Positions 17,035 to 25,728 of a stretch of DNA of 64,000 nt are shown here, piece by piece. The translations under genes and the position numbers were made by a program. How positions within the stretch are numbered: the stretch's first letter is position 1; every line of letters starts with the position of its first letter. Source of the stretch: Polyangiaceae bacterium (GTDB taxonomy: Bacteria > Myxococcota_A > Polyangia > Polyangiales > Polyangiaceae); the NCBI GenBank assembly GCA_013361525.1, contig JABFXY010000034.1, forward strand, positions 1-64,000, written 5' to 3'. A model generated the notes under the pieces. That model did not search any database, was not told the origin of the DNA, and saw nothing but the letters and a program-made list of their open reading frames with translations.

Positions 17035-18536
17035 AAACGAAACCTCATGCGATTGTGATTGGCAGCGGCTTCGGCGGACTCGCCGCCGCGATTCGGCTCG
17101 GGGTGCGCGGCTTCCGCGTGACCGTGCTCGAGCGACACGACCAGCCCGGCGGTCGTGCGCGCGTGTTCCGGGACAAGGGCTTTGTCTACGACGCCGGCCC
17201 GACCGTGATCACAGCCCCATTCCTATTCGAAGAGCTCTGGTCGCTCTGCGGGAAAAAGATGAGCGACCACGTCACGCTCGTTCCCGTCGCGCCGTTTTAT
17301 CGAATCCGCTTCGATGACGGCGAGATCTTCGATTACAGCGGCGACGCCGCATCGATGCGCGCGCAGATCCGCGCGCTCGCGCCCGACGACCTCGAGGGAT
17401 ACGAGCAATTTCTGGCGATGAGCCAGAAGATCTTCTCGGTGGGCTTCGAGCGTCTCGCCCACGTGCCGTTCGACTCATGGGCGTCCATGGGACGAATCGT
17501 CCCCGACATGCTCCGTCTAGAGAGCTACAGGACGGTCTACGGGCTCGTCGCAAAGTTCGTCAAAAACGAGCGCCTCCGGCAGGTGCTCTCGTTTCATCCC
17601 CTTCTCGTGGGTGGCAATCCGTTCTCGACGACTTCGATTTACACCTTGATTGCGTGGCTCGAGCGCAAATGGGGAGTCCATTTCGCGATGGGCGGCACCG
17701 GCGCACTCGTCCGCGGGCTCGTCGACCTGGTCGAGGGCCTCGGCGGAAAGATTCGCTACGGCGCGACGGTCGACCGCATCCTCGTCGACAAACAAACCGC
17801 TCGCGGCGTGCGTCTCGAGAACGGAGAACAGATCGCTGCCGACATCGTCGTATCCAACGCCGACGCCGCCTGGACCTATCGACACCTCGTAGACGGGCGT
17901 CACCGCAAGACATGGACGGATCGACGTCTCGATCGATCCCGGTTCTCGATGAGCCTCTTCGTTTGGTACTTCGGCACCGACCGGAAGTACGAAGACGTCG
18001 CGCATCACTCGATCTTGCTGGGGCCGCGCTACAAGACGCTGCTCGACGACATCTTTACGCGGAAGTACCTCGCGCCCGATTTCAGCCTGTATCTGCATCG
18101 CCCGACCGCGACCGATCCGTCGCTCGCACCCGATAGCTGCGATGCGTTCTACGTCCTGTCGCCTGTTCCGCATCTCGACGCCGATGTCGACTGGGCGCGC
18201 GAGACCGAGCGGTACCGCAGTGCGATCGAGGCGCATCTCGGCAAGACGATCATGCCCAATCTGTCGCGACACATCGTCTCGTCGCGCGTGATGACGCCAA
18301 CGCACTTCCGCCACGAGCTATTGAGCGAAAGAGGCGCCGCGTTCAGCTTCGAGCCGGTGCTCACGCAGAGCGCGTATTTCCGCCCGCACAACAAGAGCGA
18401 GGACATCGAGGGGCTCTACCTCGTCGGTGCGGGAACACACCCGGGGGCCGGCGTGCCGGGCGTGCTGTCGTCGGCACGTGTACTCGACTCGATCGTTCAA
18501 ATGCCCAAGTGGAGCCCGGCCCATGCAACCGTTTGA
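17031..18536 (+). CDS. crtI: phytoene desaturase (CrtI type)
   Basis: A 501-aa flavoprotein that introduces double bonds into phytoene. The ATG at 17031 overlaps the crtE stop, so longer in-frame starts inside crtE are rejected. The FAD-binding fold opens with VIGSGFGGLAAAIRL (residues 9-23) and ERHDQPGGRARVF follows. The C-terminal family signature LYLVGAGTHPGAGVPGVLSSA is present near the end. The length and the FFxxxxP-poor, Rossmann-first layout match bacterial CrtI rather than plant-type PDS. The stop lies 14 nt inside the next gene. The number of desaturation steps cannot be told from sequence. Confidence 0.96.
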   Translation: MKTKPHAIVIGSGFGGLAAAIRLGVRGFRVTVLERHDQPGGRARVFRDKGFVYDAGPTVITAPFLFEELWSLCGKKMSDHVTLVPVAPFYRIRFDDGEIFDYSGDAASMRAQIRALAPDDLEGYEQFLAMSQKIFSVGFERLAHVPFDSWASMGRIVPDMLRLESYRTVYGLVAKFVKNERLRQVLSFHPLLVGGNPFSTTSIYTLIAWLERKWGVHFAMGGTGALVRGLVDLVEGLGGKIRYGATVDRILVDKQTARGVRLENGEQIAADIVVSNADAAWTYRHLVDGRHRKTWTDRRLDRSRFSMSLFVWYFGTDRKYEDVAHHSILLGPRYKTLLDDIFTRKYLAPDFSLYLHRPTATDPSLAPDSCDAFYVLSPVPHLDADVDWARETERYRSAIEAHLGKTIMPNLSRHIVSSRVMTPTHFRHELLSERGAAFSFEPVLTQSAYFRPHNKSEDIEGLYLVGAGTHPGAGVPGVLSSARVLDSIVQMPKWSPAHATV

Positions 18537-21507
18537 GGTCCGGCGCGACGATCTCGCGCACTGTGAGTCGCTCTTGCGAGCAGGCTCGAAGAGCTTCTCG
18601 GCAGCGTCGCGCTTCTTGCCCGATCCGCTTCGCGAGCGCATGACCGTCCTCTACGCGTTTTGTCGCGTGTCCGACGATCGTGTCGACGACGATCCGCTCG
18701 CGTCCACGCGAACGATCGATGGCCTCCGTCGGCGCCTCGACGAGGCGTTCGCGGGCCGCGCATCCGACGACCCGGTCGATCGGGCATTCGCCGCGCTGCT
18801 TCGAGACACGCCGATTCCGCCCGCATTGCCCCATGCGCTCCTCGAGGGGATGGAATGGGATGTCGAGGGCAGGCGCTACGCGAACCTCGAAGAGCTTCAA
18901 GATTACGCCGCGCGCGTCGCGGGCACCGTCGGCGCGATGTCGACGCTGATGATGGGCGTGAACGAACCGGAGGTGCTTGCCCGCGCGTGCGACCTGGGCA
19001 TTGCAATGCAGCTCACCAACGTCGCGCGCGACGTCGGGGAAGACGCGCGGCGGGGGCGGATTTACCTACCACTCGATTGGCTGAAGGGAGTGGACATCGA
19101 GGCCTGGCTCGAGCGGCCCGCACCGATTCCGGAGGTGAAGGCCGTCGTGCGGCGCCTGCTCGACGAAGCACATGCGCTGTATCGCCGGGCGGACCACGGA
19201 ATTGCGATGTTGCCGCGCAACTGCCGAATCGCGATCCGCGCTGCCCGTCTCGTCTATTCCGACATCGGCCGAACGATCGCCGCCGCGGACTTCGACTCCG
19301 TCACGCGTCGTGCCGTCGTCCCGGCGGCACGAAAGCTCTGGCTGCTGCTTCGCGCGTCCTCTGCCGCTTTGCGAGCGGCGGGTCCGCTCGACGAGCCGCC
19401 GCTTCGCGCAGCTGAGGCACTGGTCGCCGCGGCGCGCGAGGGCGCAGGAGCCGACAGCCGCCAATATCATGGTCCGCGTAACGCGGTGTCGAATGTCGGC
19501 TCGCCCGAGCAACTCGCCGCCGTCACGCGCGGTCTCCGGCACATCTATCACGGTGACACCGTCGACCGCGCCTGCCGATACGCGGTGACGGAGGGCGCGC
19601 TTCCGCGTGATCTGACGGGGCGCGTTCTTTTCACCGTGTTCCCGTACGAGGCCGTGTTCAATGACCACACGCTCGCGAGCAATCCGCACATGCTCACGGC
19701 GCCGGGACGCCTTTTGTCGATCGACCTCGATCCGGCGGGCGATGGGACGGTTTGCCTACAAACCAATTTCTTGCAGGTGCAGTCCTGGCATATCCGGCAG
19801 CTCGCCCCGCGCGCGGTCGTCCGAACCGACTTCGCCGAGCTGGGCTGGCTCGGGGTGATGAACCTCGCGAACACAACGCCGTTGCCGACTTTCCCGCAGA
19901 CGAATCGCGACGGTCGCACCGGCCGTCGCCTGCTGATGACGTACGACGCCGGCCGTCCGTCGGAAATCGACCCGCGCTCGTTTACGCCCGTCGCGCCCGT
20001 GGGCGACACTTCACGATACACCCCCGCGGTGAACAGCTCGTTCAGCCCGATGATCATGACGTCGGGCCACCCCGTCTACGACCCGGAGCCGAGCCGGGGT
20101 TGCCCGCAAGGCCGCCTCTTCTATACGCACCTCGTTCCGAGCGCGCTCGACTTTCTACACCCGAGTCAACGCGCGATTCGTGCGGACCTTCATGTCATGA
20201 GCTGGGACGGCACGTCGAGCCCATCCCGGCCGCTTCGCGTGTGCGTGGACGGAGAGCCGGTGGTGCTCGATCAAGCGTCGGCGCATCAGATCTGCCTCAC
20301 GCGCGATCACATCGTCGTCTTCAACGCGACGCTCGTCTTGAACGGGTCCGCGCTCGCAGAGCCGATCCTCGCAATGCTCCACAAGTCCGCGCGCGACGCG
20401 TGGCCGGCGGCGATTCGGTCGGTCTTCGATCGCCTCTTCCGCTCCGCCTCGCAATGGATGCACGCCCCGGTACCCTCGCCGCGTTGCCCTGTCTTCGTGA
20501 TCGCTAAACGCGAAATCGAGGATGCCCTGCGTGAGGGACGCGATCGCGTCGAGTCCCACCGCTTCATCCTTCCTAGCGAGCTGTCCCATGCTGTCGCCGA
20601 TTACGACGACGCCGGCGGCCTGATTACCGTCTTCGCACAACACAACATCGGAGCGGATCCGGCGGACCAGGTCGAAGAAGGTGACCGCCTCGTCGACGGC
20701 CGTATCGTAGAGCGCGATTTTCTCGGGCTGTTCACCGGCTCCACCGATCTGAACCAGGTTCGCAAACACGTGCTCGACGTCCGCACCGGCGGCATCTCGA
20801 CGACGGCGTTCCCGGATCCCGAAGACCCGAAAACCTTCCGCTATGGATTGAACCTCTTGCCGCCCGTCGCGCCGGTCGCGTTCGCACCCGCGAGCGAGCC
20901 GGGACGCGTCGGCGATCTCACGCGGTCGATCGAGCGCCTCGATACGACGTATTGGATCTCGGGAGGATGGATCCCCGATGTCGCCTCGGAACGCGCCTTC
21001 GACAACTTCCGCGGAGCGAATCATCCGCGGCTGGTGCCCGAAGCGGAGTATCGCGCGCGCGCAGCCGATTCATCGAACACCGTGCAGCTGTTCGCGCTCG
21101 ATCATGACCTCCACCTCGAATCGAGCTACGCGTTCCCACACGGCTGGTTCATGGGCACGCCGGTCTGGATTCCAAAGCCCGGCGCTCGGTCGACGCGCGA
21201 GGGGTGGCTCGTCGGACCGGTCTGGGGCCCAGACGACGCACACGTCGAGATATGGGTGTTCGACACGGCAACCGCACTGTCCGAGGGCCCGGTTTGTAAG
21301 CTCGGCCCCGCGGTGGGCGAGCTCGGTCTTCGCCCGGGGTTCCCTCTGCACGGCACCTGGCTCGATCGCGAAGGCATCGAAGCCTGGGAGCGTCCGACAT
21401 ATCGAACGGAGCTGGAGGATGTTCCGACGTACGTGAAGCTCGCGGAAGCAGCGGTGATGGGTGGTGGGCTCCTGACGCGCGCCGTGAGGCAGCTATTTGG
21501 AGAGTAG
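18523..21507 (+). CDS. crtB: phytoene synthase fused to carotenoid-cleavage oxygenase (CrtB-CCD)
   Basis: A continuous 994-aa reading frame joining two carotenoid enzymes. The ATG at 18523 overlaps crtI. Residues 1-320 are phytoene synthase: aspartate motif DDRVDD at 51-56 and NVARDVGEDARRGRIYLP at 166-183, which bind the diphosphates. After a linker, residues of about 345-994 are a carotenoid oxygenase of the RPE65/CCD family, beginning with AVTEGALPRDLTGRVLF. The four iron ligands have candidates: H516 (SGHPVYDP), H588 (AHQICLTRD), H689 (ELSHAVADYDD) and H943 (PLHGTW). Typical end-region text is also present: GTPVWIPKPGA and REGWLVGPVW. The oxygenase part, about 650 aa, is longer than the usual 480-540. 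Fusing the first committed step to a cleavage step in one chain is unusual. No lycopene cyclase is in the window, so the cleaved substrate is unknown. Confidence 0.93.
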   Translation: MQPFEVRRDDLAHCESLLRAGSKSFSAASRFLPDPLRERMTVLYAFCRVSDDRVDDDPLASTRTIDGLRRRLDEAFAGRASDDPVDRAFAALLRDTPIPPALPHALLEGMEWDVEGRRYANLEELQDYAARVAGTVGAMSTLMMGVNEPEVLARACDLGIAMQLTNVARDVGEDARRGRIYLPLDWLKGVDIEAWLERPAPIPEVKAVVRRLLDEAHALYRRADHGIAMLPRNCRIAIRAARLVYSDIGRTIAAADFDSVTRRAVVPAARKLWLLLRASSAALRAAGPLDEPPLRAAEALVAAAREGAGADSRQYHGPRNAVSNVGSPEQLAAVTRGLRHIYHGDTVDRACRYAVTEGALPRDLTGRVLFTVFPYEAVFNDHTLASNPHMLTAPGRLLSIDLDPAGDGTVCLQTNFLQVQSWHIRQLAPRAVVRTDFAELGWLGVMNLANTTPLPTFPQTNRDGRTGRRLLMTYDAGRPSEIDPRSFTPVAPVGDTSRYTPAVNSSFSPMIMTSGHPVYDPEPSRGCPQGRLFYTHLVPSALDFLHPSQRAIRADLHVMSWDGTSSPSRPLRVCVDGEPVVLDQASAHQICLTRDHIVVFNATLVLNGSALAEPILAMLHKSARDAWPAAIRSVFDRLFRSASQWMHAPVPSPRCPVFVIAKREIEDALREGRDRVESHRFILPSELSHAVADYDDAGGLITVFAQHNIGADPADQVEEGDRLVDGRIVERDFLGLFTGSTDLNQVRKHVLDVRTGGISTTAFPDPEDPKTFRYGLNLLPPVAPVAFAPASEPGRVGDLTRSIERLDTTYWISGGWIPDVASERAFDNFRGANHPRLVPEAEYRARAADSSNTVQLFALDHDLHLESSYAFPHGWFMGTPVWIPKPGARSTREGWLVGPVWGPDDAHVEIWVFDTATALSEGPVCKLGPAVGELGLRPGFPLHGTWLDREGIEAWERPTYRTELEDVPTYVKLAEAAVMGGGLLTRAVRQLFGE

Positions 21508-21509
21508 CC

Positions 21510-21893
21510 CTACACCGTATTCTTGGTGCTGCGCACTGCGAGAACCGCGAATAGCAAGAAGGCGGCGAGACCTCCACCCATGAACGGGTAGGTGTTCGTC
21601 TGCGAAGCCTGAAAGGTTCGCAGGCTTTCCGTGCCGCTCTTCAACGTCAGCGTAGCGTCGAGGTAGTCCGACCGATCGTCGGCGACGACGTTCCCCTTTT
21701 CGTCGAACCGAACCTTGTCGAGCGTTGCCCGCGCGGACGAGAGTTCATTGCGGGTCTCGTCCATATGCCGTTGATGATGTTGATAGTCGTGGACCCCGAC
21801 ACCCGCCGCGCCGAGGCCGAGGAGCGCGAGGAATCCGGCGGCGAAGGTCGTCGCGGTGAAGGAGCGGCGAGGAGCCACCGATGCGGTTGCCAT
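21510..21893 (-). CDS. small two-helix membrane protein
   Basis: A 127-aa protein. One hydrophobic segment lies near the N-terminus (FAAGFLALLGLGAAGVGV) and one near the C-terminus (MGGGLAAFLLFAVLAV); between them is a polar, probably coiled-coil section of about 65 residues (QRHMDETRNELSSARATLDKV). The layout gives a periplasmic or cytoplasmic loop anchored at both ends. It is convergent with the carotenoid operon, stop to stop, with 2 bp between. No family is recognised. Confidence 0.75.
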   Translation of the reverse strand: MATASVAPRRSFTATTFAAGFLALLGLGAAGVGVHDYQHHQRHMDETRNELSSARATLDKVRFDEKGNVVADDRSDYLDATLTLKSGTESLRTFQASQTNTYPFMGGGLAAFLLFAVLAVRSTKNTV

Positions 21894-22006
21894 GGCCCGT
21901 CATACGACGAGAACGGTAGAACCCACACTCGGGTTTCGACGCGCGGAAATAACGCCGAGAACGGGCTTTTCGCTCCGCCCCCTCGGATTGCCGGTATCGT
22001 CGGCGG

Positions 22007-23296
22007 ATGGACAGGCGGAAGTCGACCTCGCAGGACGTCCTCAAATCCCAGGCACGAAGACTCCGCGCGCGAATCGCCCTGACGGTTGGGCTCTCGTCGG
22101 CCGGCTGCGCCGCGGCCGGTACGCAGGACGATGGCTCGACCATCACGGTAGCCACGGTGACGTCTGACCCCACGGCAACCGCACAGGCGACAACCGCGAC
22201 GAGCCCGACGGCGACGAGTGAAGCGACCGAGGTCGCCACGGGCCCGGACCCGGCCGCGACGACCACCAGCGCGACCACGACGGAGGGGTCGGCCGTGCGG
22301 TTGCGGCGGCCCGGTTGGAAGAGCGGGGCAAACTATTGCCTCGGGCGCTCCGATGCGAATCCATCCGGGAAGGACTGCGGCACCATTCCGCCGTTCGACG
22401 CGCTACGGACGATTCCTGATCAACCAAATGGCATGTATGGCTTCGAGCTCGACCCGGATGCGACCTCGGCCGAGCGGAAGAAGATCGCCGATGCGTGCTG
22501 TTTCAGGGTCATTCGCCCGCGCCTTGGCCGCCCACTCCGAACGGGCGACAGCGAGCGCACGCCGATTCGCGCAGAGATCGTGCGCCGCCCCGAGTGGACC
22601 GAAGACACCGGCCGATTCCTGGCGGCGGGCGCGCCCTCCGAAGAGCGGCGCGCCGCAGCGCGCGCGTGGATCGACGACGCGCTCCTCGAGCACGCGTCGG
22701 CGGCGGAGTTTGCACGTCTCTCGTTGTCGCTCCTCGCCCTCGGCGCCCCTCCGGAGCTGGTGCGGCAAGCCCACGAAGCCGCGCTCGACGAGCTTCGGCA
22801 CGCCACCATTGCATTCTCCATCGCGAGCGATTTGGAGGGGGCTCCTGTTGGCCCCGGAACGTTGCCGGTCGAGCGATCGCGGGTGGACACCGACTTCGTT
22901 TCCCTCGTCGAGGCGTGTTTGCTCGACGGCTGTATCGGCGAAATGCTCGCGAGCCTGGAAGCCGCAACAGCGGCCGAACATTGCGACGTTCCTACCATTC
23001 GAGAAGCTCTGACGAGCATTGCCGACGACGAGGCGAAACACGCCGGCCTCGCTTACGCCATCGTCACTTGGGCGCTCGAAGCGGCGCCGCTCGAGGCTCG
23101 ACGCACGATTGCCGGGATGTTGCAAACCGTGCGCGCCGCTCTCGTTCAGGAGCTCGAGCTCACGAATGCCGAACGGCCTGAACGGCCCGTGTCGGTCGCC
23201 ACGTGGGGAAGGCTGGACCCTACCGACGCGGCTCGCGTGCATCATGCTTGTGTGAAAGACGTCGTGCTCCCGCTGTTGTCGGCGTTGGCTGCGTAA
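22007..23296 (+). CDS. ferritin-like diiron protein with exported N-terminus
   Basis: A 429-aa protein from the ATG at 22007. The N-terminal 30 residues look like a lipoprotein signal (SSAGC), then a Thr/Ala/Ser-rich stretch of about 60 residues and a Cys-containing segment (NYCLGRS, KDCGTIPP). Residues of about 215-400 form a four-helix ferritin-like pattern with LLEHASAAEF, ALDELRHATIAF, CIGEMLAS and ADDEAKHAGLA: two ExxH motifs plus two lone Glu, the ligand set of carboxylate-bridged diiron sites. A close paralogue lies at 49591-50700. The role, such as iron storage or oxidation, cannot be fixed from sequence. Confidence 0.78.
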   Translation: MDRRKSTSQDVLKSQARRLRARIALTVGLSSAGCAAAGTQDDGSTITVATVTSDPTATAQATTATSPTATSEATEVATGPDPAATTTSATTTEGSAVRLRRPGWKSGANYCLGRSDANPSGKDCGTIPPFDALRTIPDQPNGMYGFELDPDATSAERKKIADACCFRVIRPRLGRPLRTGDSERTPIRAEIVRRPEWTEDTGRFLAAGAPSEERRAAARAWIDDALLEHASAAEFARLSLSLLALGAPPELVRQAHEAALDELRHATIAFSIASDLEGAPVGPGTLPVERSRVDTDFVSLVEACLLDGCIGEMLASLEAATAAEHCDVPTIREALTSIADDEAKHAGLAYAIVTWALEAAPLEARRTIAGMLQTVRAALVQELELTNAERPERPVSVATWGRLDPTDAARVHHACVKDVVLPLLSALAA

Positions 23297-23306
23297 GCCG
23301 ATGGCG

Positions 23307-24191
23307 TCAACCTTCGCGCGCGGCACGCTCGAGCGGCGGGACGTCGCGCTTGCGGTACTCGGTCGGTGGAACCCCGCGAACGCGCTTGAACGCCTTGCTG
23401 AACGCGAACTCGGACTCGTACCCTATCTCGCTCGCGATCTCGGCAATCGCCTTGTTCGTATCGCGGAGCGCGCGTGCAGCGAGCGTCATCCGCCAGTTCG
23501 TGAGGTACGTGAGCGGAGGCTCCCCGACGAGCGAAGTGAAGTGACGCGCCAGCGATGCGCGCGAGACACCGACGTCCTGCGCGAGCCCCTCGAGCGTCCA
23601 TGGGCGGGCAGGCAATTGATGGATCAATGCGAGCGCGCGGCCGATCCGCGGTTCGTGAAGCGCACCGAGCCACCCCGCGCTGGCCTCGTTCTCTTCCGCC
23701 ATCCAGCCCCGAAACGCATAGAGGAGTAGAGCCTCTGCAAGGCGGCTCGCAATGGCGGAGCTGCCGGGCGTGCTCTGCGCCGCCTCTTTTGCGAGCAGCG
23801 CAATCAGCGTTTCGATCTCGTCGTAACCACGACGCACGTGGAGGACCGGCGGCAAAAGCGACAAGAGCGGATGGCTCGCCTCCTCGTCGAAGGCATATGC
23901 ACCACATATCAGGTGCGTCACCTTGCTCGTGGGTTTTGCATGCCCGTTCTTGCTCGAGTGAAGCGAGTGCGACCAACCACGCGGGAGGAGAACGAGGTCG
24001 CCTTCGTCGACGAGGCGCGGTTCGCGCCCGTCCCTCACCCGGAGCCAGCAGGCCCCGCGGGCGACGATATGAAACCCGATCTTCGCGGCCTTCTTGAAGC
24101 GAAGGTCCCAGGGCGCCCGGTGCTCTTCGTTCGCGAAGAGAAGCCCGCCGATGCGCATCGCGGAGAACACGTCTGCGAGCACGTCCATCAC
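23307..24191 (-). CDS. AraC-family regulator with cupin sensor
   Basis: A 294-aa protein. The ATG at 24189-24191 is followed by a second ATG. Residues of about 10-130 form a Cupin_6-type sensor domain: APWDLRFKKAAKIGFHIVARG, WLRVRDG and LVLLPRGWSHSL. The C-terminal 100 residues hold the double helix-turn-helix: WTLEGLAQDVGVSRASLARHF and KAIAEIASEIGYESEFAFSKAFKRVRGVPPTEYRK. Such regulators often control neighbouring detoxification or oxidoreductase genes. Here it is divergent from a DUF3224 and an ABM-domain gene across about 120 bp, a reasonable target pair. Confidence 0.93.
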   Translation of the reverse strand: MMDVLADVFSAMRIGGLLFANEEHRAPWDLRFKKAAKIGFHIVARGACWLRVRDGREPRLVDEGDLVLLPRGWSHSLHSSKNGHAKPTSKVTHLICGAYAFDEEASHPLLSLLPPVLHVRRGYDEIETLIALLAKEAAQSTPGSSAIASRLAEALLLYAFRGWMAEENEASAGWLGALHEPRIGRALALIHQLPARPWTLEGLAQDVGVSRASLARHFTSLVGEPPLTYLTNWRMTLAARALRDTNKAIAEIASEIGYESEFAFSKAFKRVRGVPPTEYRKRDVPPLERAAREG

Positions 24192-24312
24192 CGACGGCTC
24201 GCACGTCGGCGACGCGTTGTCGACGGCGTGAGACGATTGGACATGCCTTCGAGCACGCCAGCCATGGTGAAGGAGCCACGCTGCGCCTTACGGTCTCGCT
24301 CGGAGGCAACGA

Positions 24313-24729
24313 ATGAGCGAGTCGATCAAGACCGATAGAGCAAAGGGCACCGTCAAGACCACGAGCTGGGATCCCAAACCCTACGACGAGCTGAAGGACG
24401 GACCTACGCTCGTCGAGATCCACGTCACGGAGACGTTTACCGGAGACATCGAAGGTGAAGGAACCGTGCGCTTCCTTCAGACGTTGAAGAAGGACGGCTC
24501 AGCGAGCTTCGTCGGTGTCGAGCGAATTGCCGGGACACTCGCCGGCAAGCGCGGCACGTTCGTCCTGCAAGACGAGGGCACGCTCGTCGGGACGAAGGTC
24601 AAAGGCACATGGTCGGTCGTCCCCGGTTCGGGGACGGGGGAGCTGGTCGGCCTTCGCGGCGAGGGCGGATTCGAGGCGGAGCTCGGGCAGCACGCATCGG
24701 TCTGGCTCGACTATCGATTCGATCACTGA
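24313..24729 (+). CDS. DUF3224-domain protein
   Basis: A 138-aa protein starting at an ATG within a purine-rich upstream region. The beta-rich pattern (VTETFTGDIEGEGTVRFLQTLKKDGSASFVGVERIAGTLAGKRGTFVLQDEG) is typical of DUF3224, small beta-barrel proteins of unknown function with a GTLAGKRGTFVLQ core. It has no signal peptide. It ends just before the next gene, which starts at a GTG 5 bp downstream, and lies opposite the AraC regulator. Function unknown. Confidence 0.85.
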   Translation: MSESIKTDRAKGTVKTTSWDPKPYDELKDGPTLVEIHVTETFTGDIEGEGTVRFLQTLKKDGSASFVGVERIAGTLAGKRGTFVLQDEGTLVGTKVKGTWSVVPGSGTGELVGLRGEGGFEAELGQHASVWLDYRFDH

Positions 24730-24733
24730 CGTC

Positions 24734-25300
24734 GTGGACGGTGCGAGGGATCCCGACGACGACACCAACTCCCCGGTGACCGTCGTCGTCACGCGGACGG
24801 TGAAGCGAGGCCGCGAAGCAAAATACGAGGAGTACCTTCGAGACATCACGACGGTAGCGCGCGAATTTCCCGGACACCTCGGCGTGAACGTGATTCGTCC
24901 GGCGTCGCCGGGTGCTCGCGAGTACCTGTTGGTTTTCCGCTTCGACTCGGCGAAGAGCCTGCGCCGATGGGAAAACTCGCGCGAACGTGAGGTGTGGGTC
25001 GCGAAGGCGGCGGCGCTCACGGAAGGCGCGACGACCGTGCAGGAGCTCACCGGGATGGAGGGGTGGTTCGCCGTTCACGGCCGAACTGCCCCTCCCCCCC
25101 CGCGCTACAAGATGGCCATCCTCAGCTTTGTCGGCGCCGTTCCAGTCATTCAAATCTTGAACGCGTTCCTGGTCCCCCGTCTCGACTGGCTGCCCGCTCT
25201 CGCGCGCGGCGCGATCATCGGCGCGGTGATGGTCGTCCTGATGACGTACGTCGTCATGCCGAACATCGCGCGTCTCTTCGCACGCTGGCTATACCCCTGA
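24734..25300 (+). CDS. antibiotic-biosynthesis monooxygenase (ABM)-domain protein with C-terminal membrane helices
   Basis: A 188-aa protein if it starts at the GTG at 24734. The N-terminal half fits the ABM/dimeric alpha-beta barrel fold: SPVTVVVTRTVKRGREAKYEEYLRDITTVAREFPGHLGVNVIRP, then EYLLVFRFDSAKSLRRWENS. The C-terminal half has two membrane segments: MAILSFVGAVPVIQILNAFL, then LARGAIIGAVMVVLMTYVVM. Membrane-anchored ABM proteins occur in several lineages and are unassigned to a pathway. It follows DUF3224 by 4 bp, so both probably respond to the same promoter. Confidence 0.85.
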   Translation: MDGARDPDDDTNSPVTVVVTRTVKRGREAKYEEYLRDITTVAREFPGHLGVNVIRPASPGAREYLLVFRFDSAKSLRRWENSREREVWVAKAAALTEGATTVQELTGMEGWFAVHGRTAPPPPRYKMAILSFVGAVPVIQILNAFLVPRLDWLPALARGAIIGAVMVVLMTYVVMPNIARLFARWLYP

Positions 25301-25334
25301 CTTCCAATGGATCTGCGCGGGTCCCGGCCGCCCC

Positions 25335-25646
25335 TCAGCGCCGCTGTTGCGCTGCGCGCCGTCGCGCCTCCTCCGCATCTTGCATCGCAATGGTCGCCAT
25401 TCCCGCAGTCACTGCGGCATTGGACGGCGCAGGCTGGTCCGGCGGCTGGCAAACACAGCCCACGTTGTTGGCCATGATCGCCACCGCGCCGAGCTTCATG
25501 CCGATGGATTCACAATGCGTTTTGCATGTGGTGGCGGAGTCGGACGGCACGTCGACCATGCCTCCGACGCCGACGGTGGCTTTGCAGGCACTGACGAATA
25601 CCGCTATCGCGAGGATTCCACGCACCTCGAGTCGACGTGTCTTCAT
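25335..25646 (-). CDS. short Cys-containing lipoprotein
   Basis: About 103 aa from the ATG at 25644-25646; an upstream ATG at 25659-25661 would add 5 residues. The signal ends in FVSAC, then a mature part of 80 residues with four further Cys (TCKTHCE and GCVCQPP) that may pair as two disulphides. The C-terminus is Ala/Arg-rich. It is tandem with the AgmX-like lipoprotein upstream. No known family. Confidence 0.75.
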   Translation of the reverse strand: MKTRRLEVRGILAIAVFVSACKATVGVGGMVDVPSDSATTCKTHCESIGMKLGAVAIMANNVGCVCQPPDQPAPSNAAVTAGMATIAMQDAEEARRRAAQQRR

Positions 25647-25728
25647 GGGATCCGTTAACACGGTCCGTCGAAAAATGGCAGCACCCCTGTCGAGCCGACA
25701 AAGACGCGAATCGACTGTGAGCCCTTCT

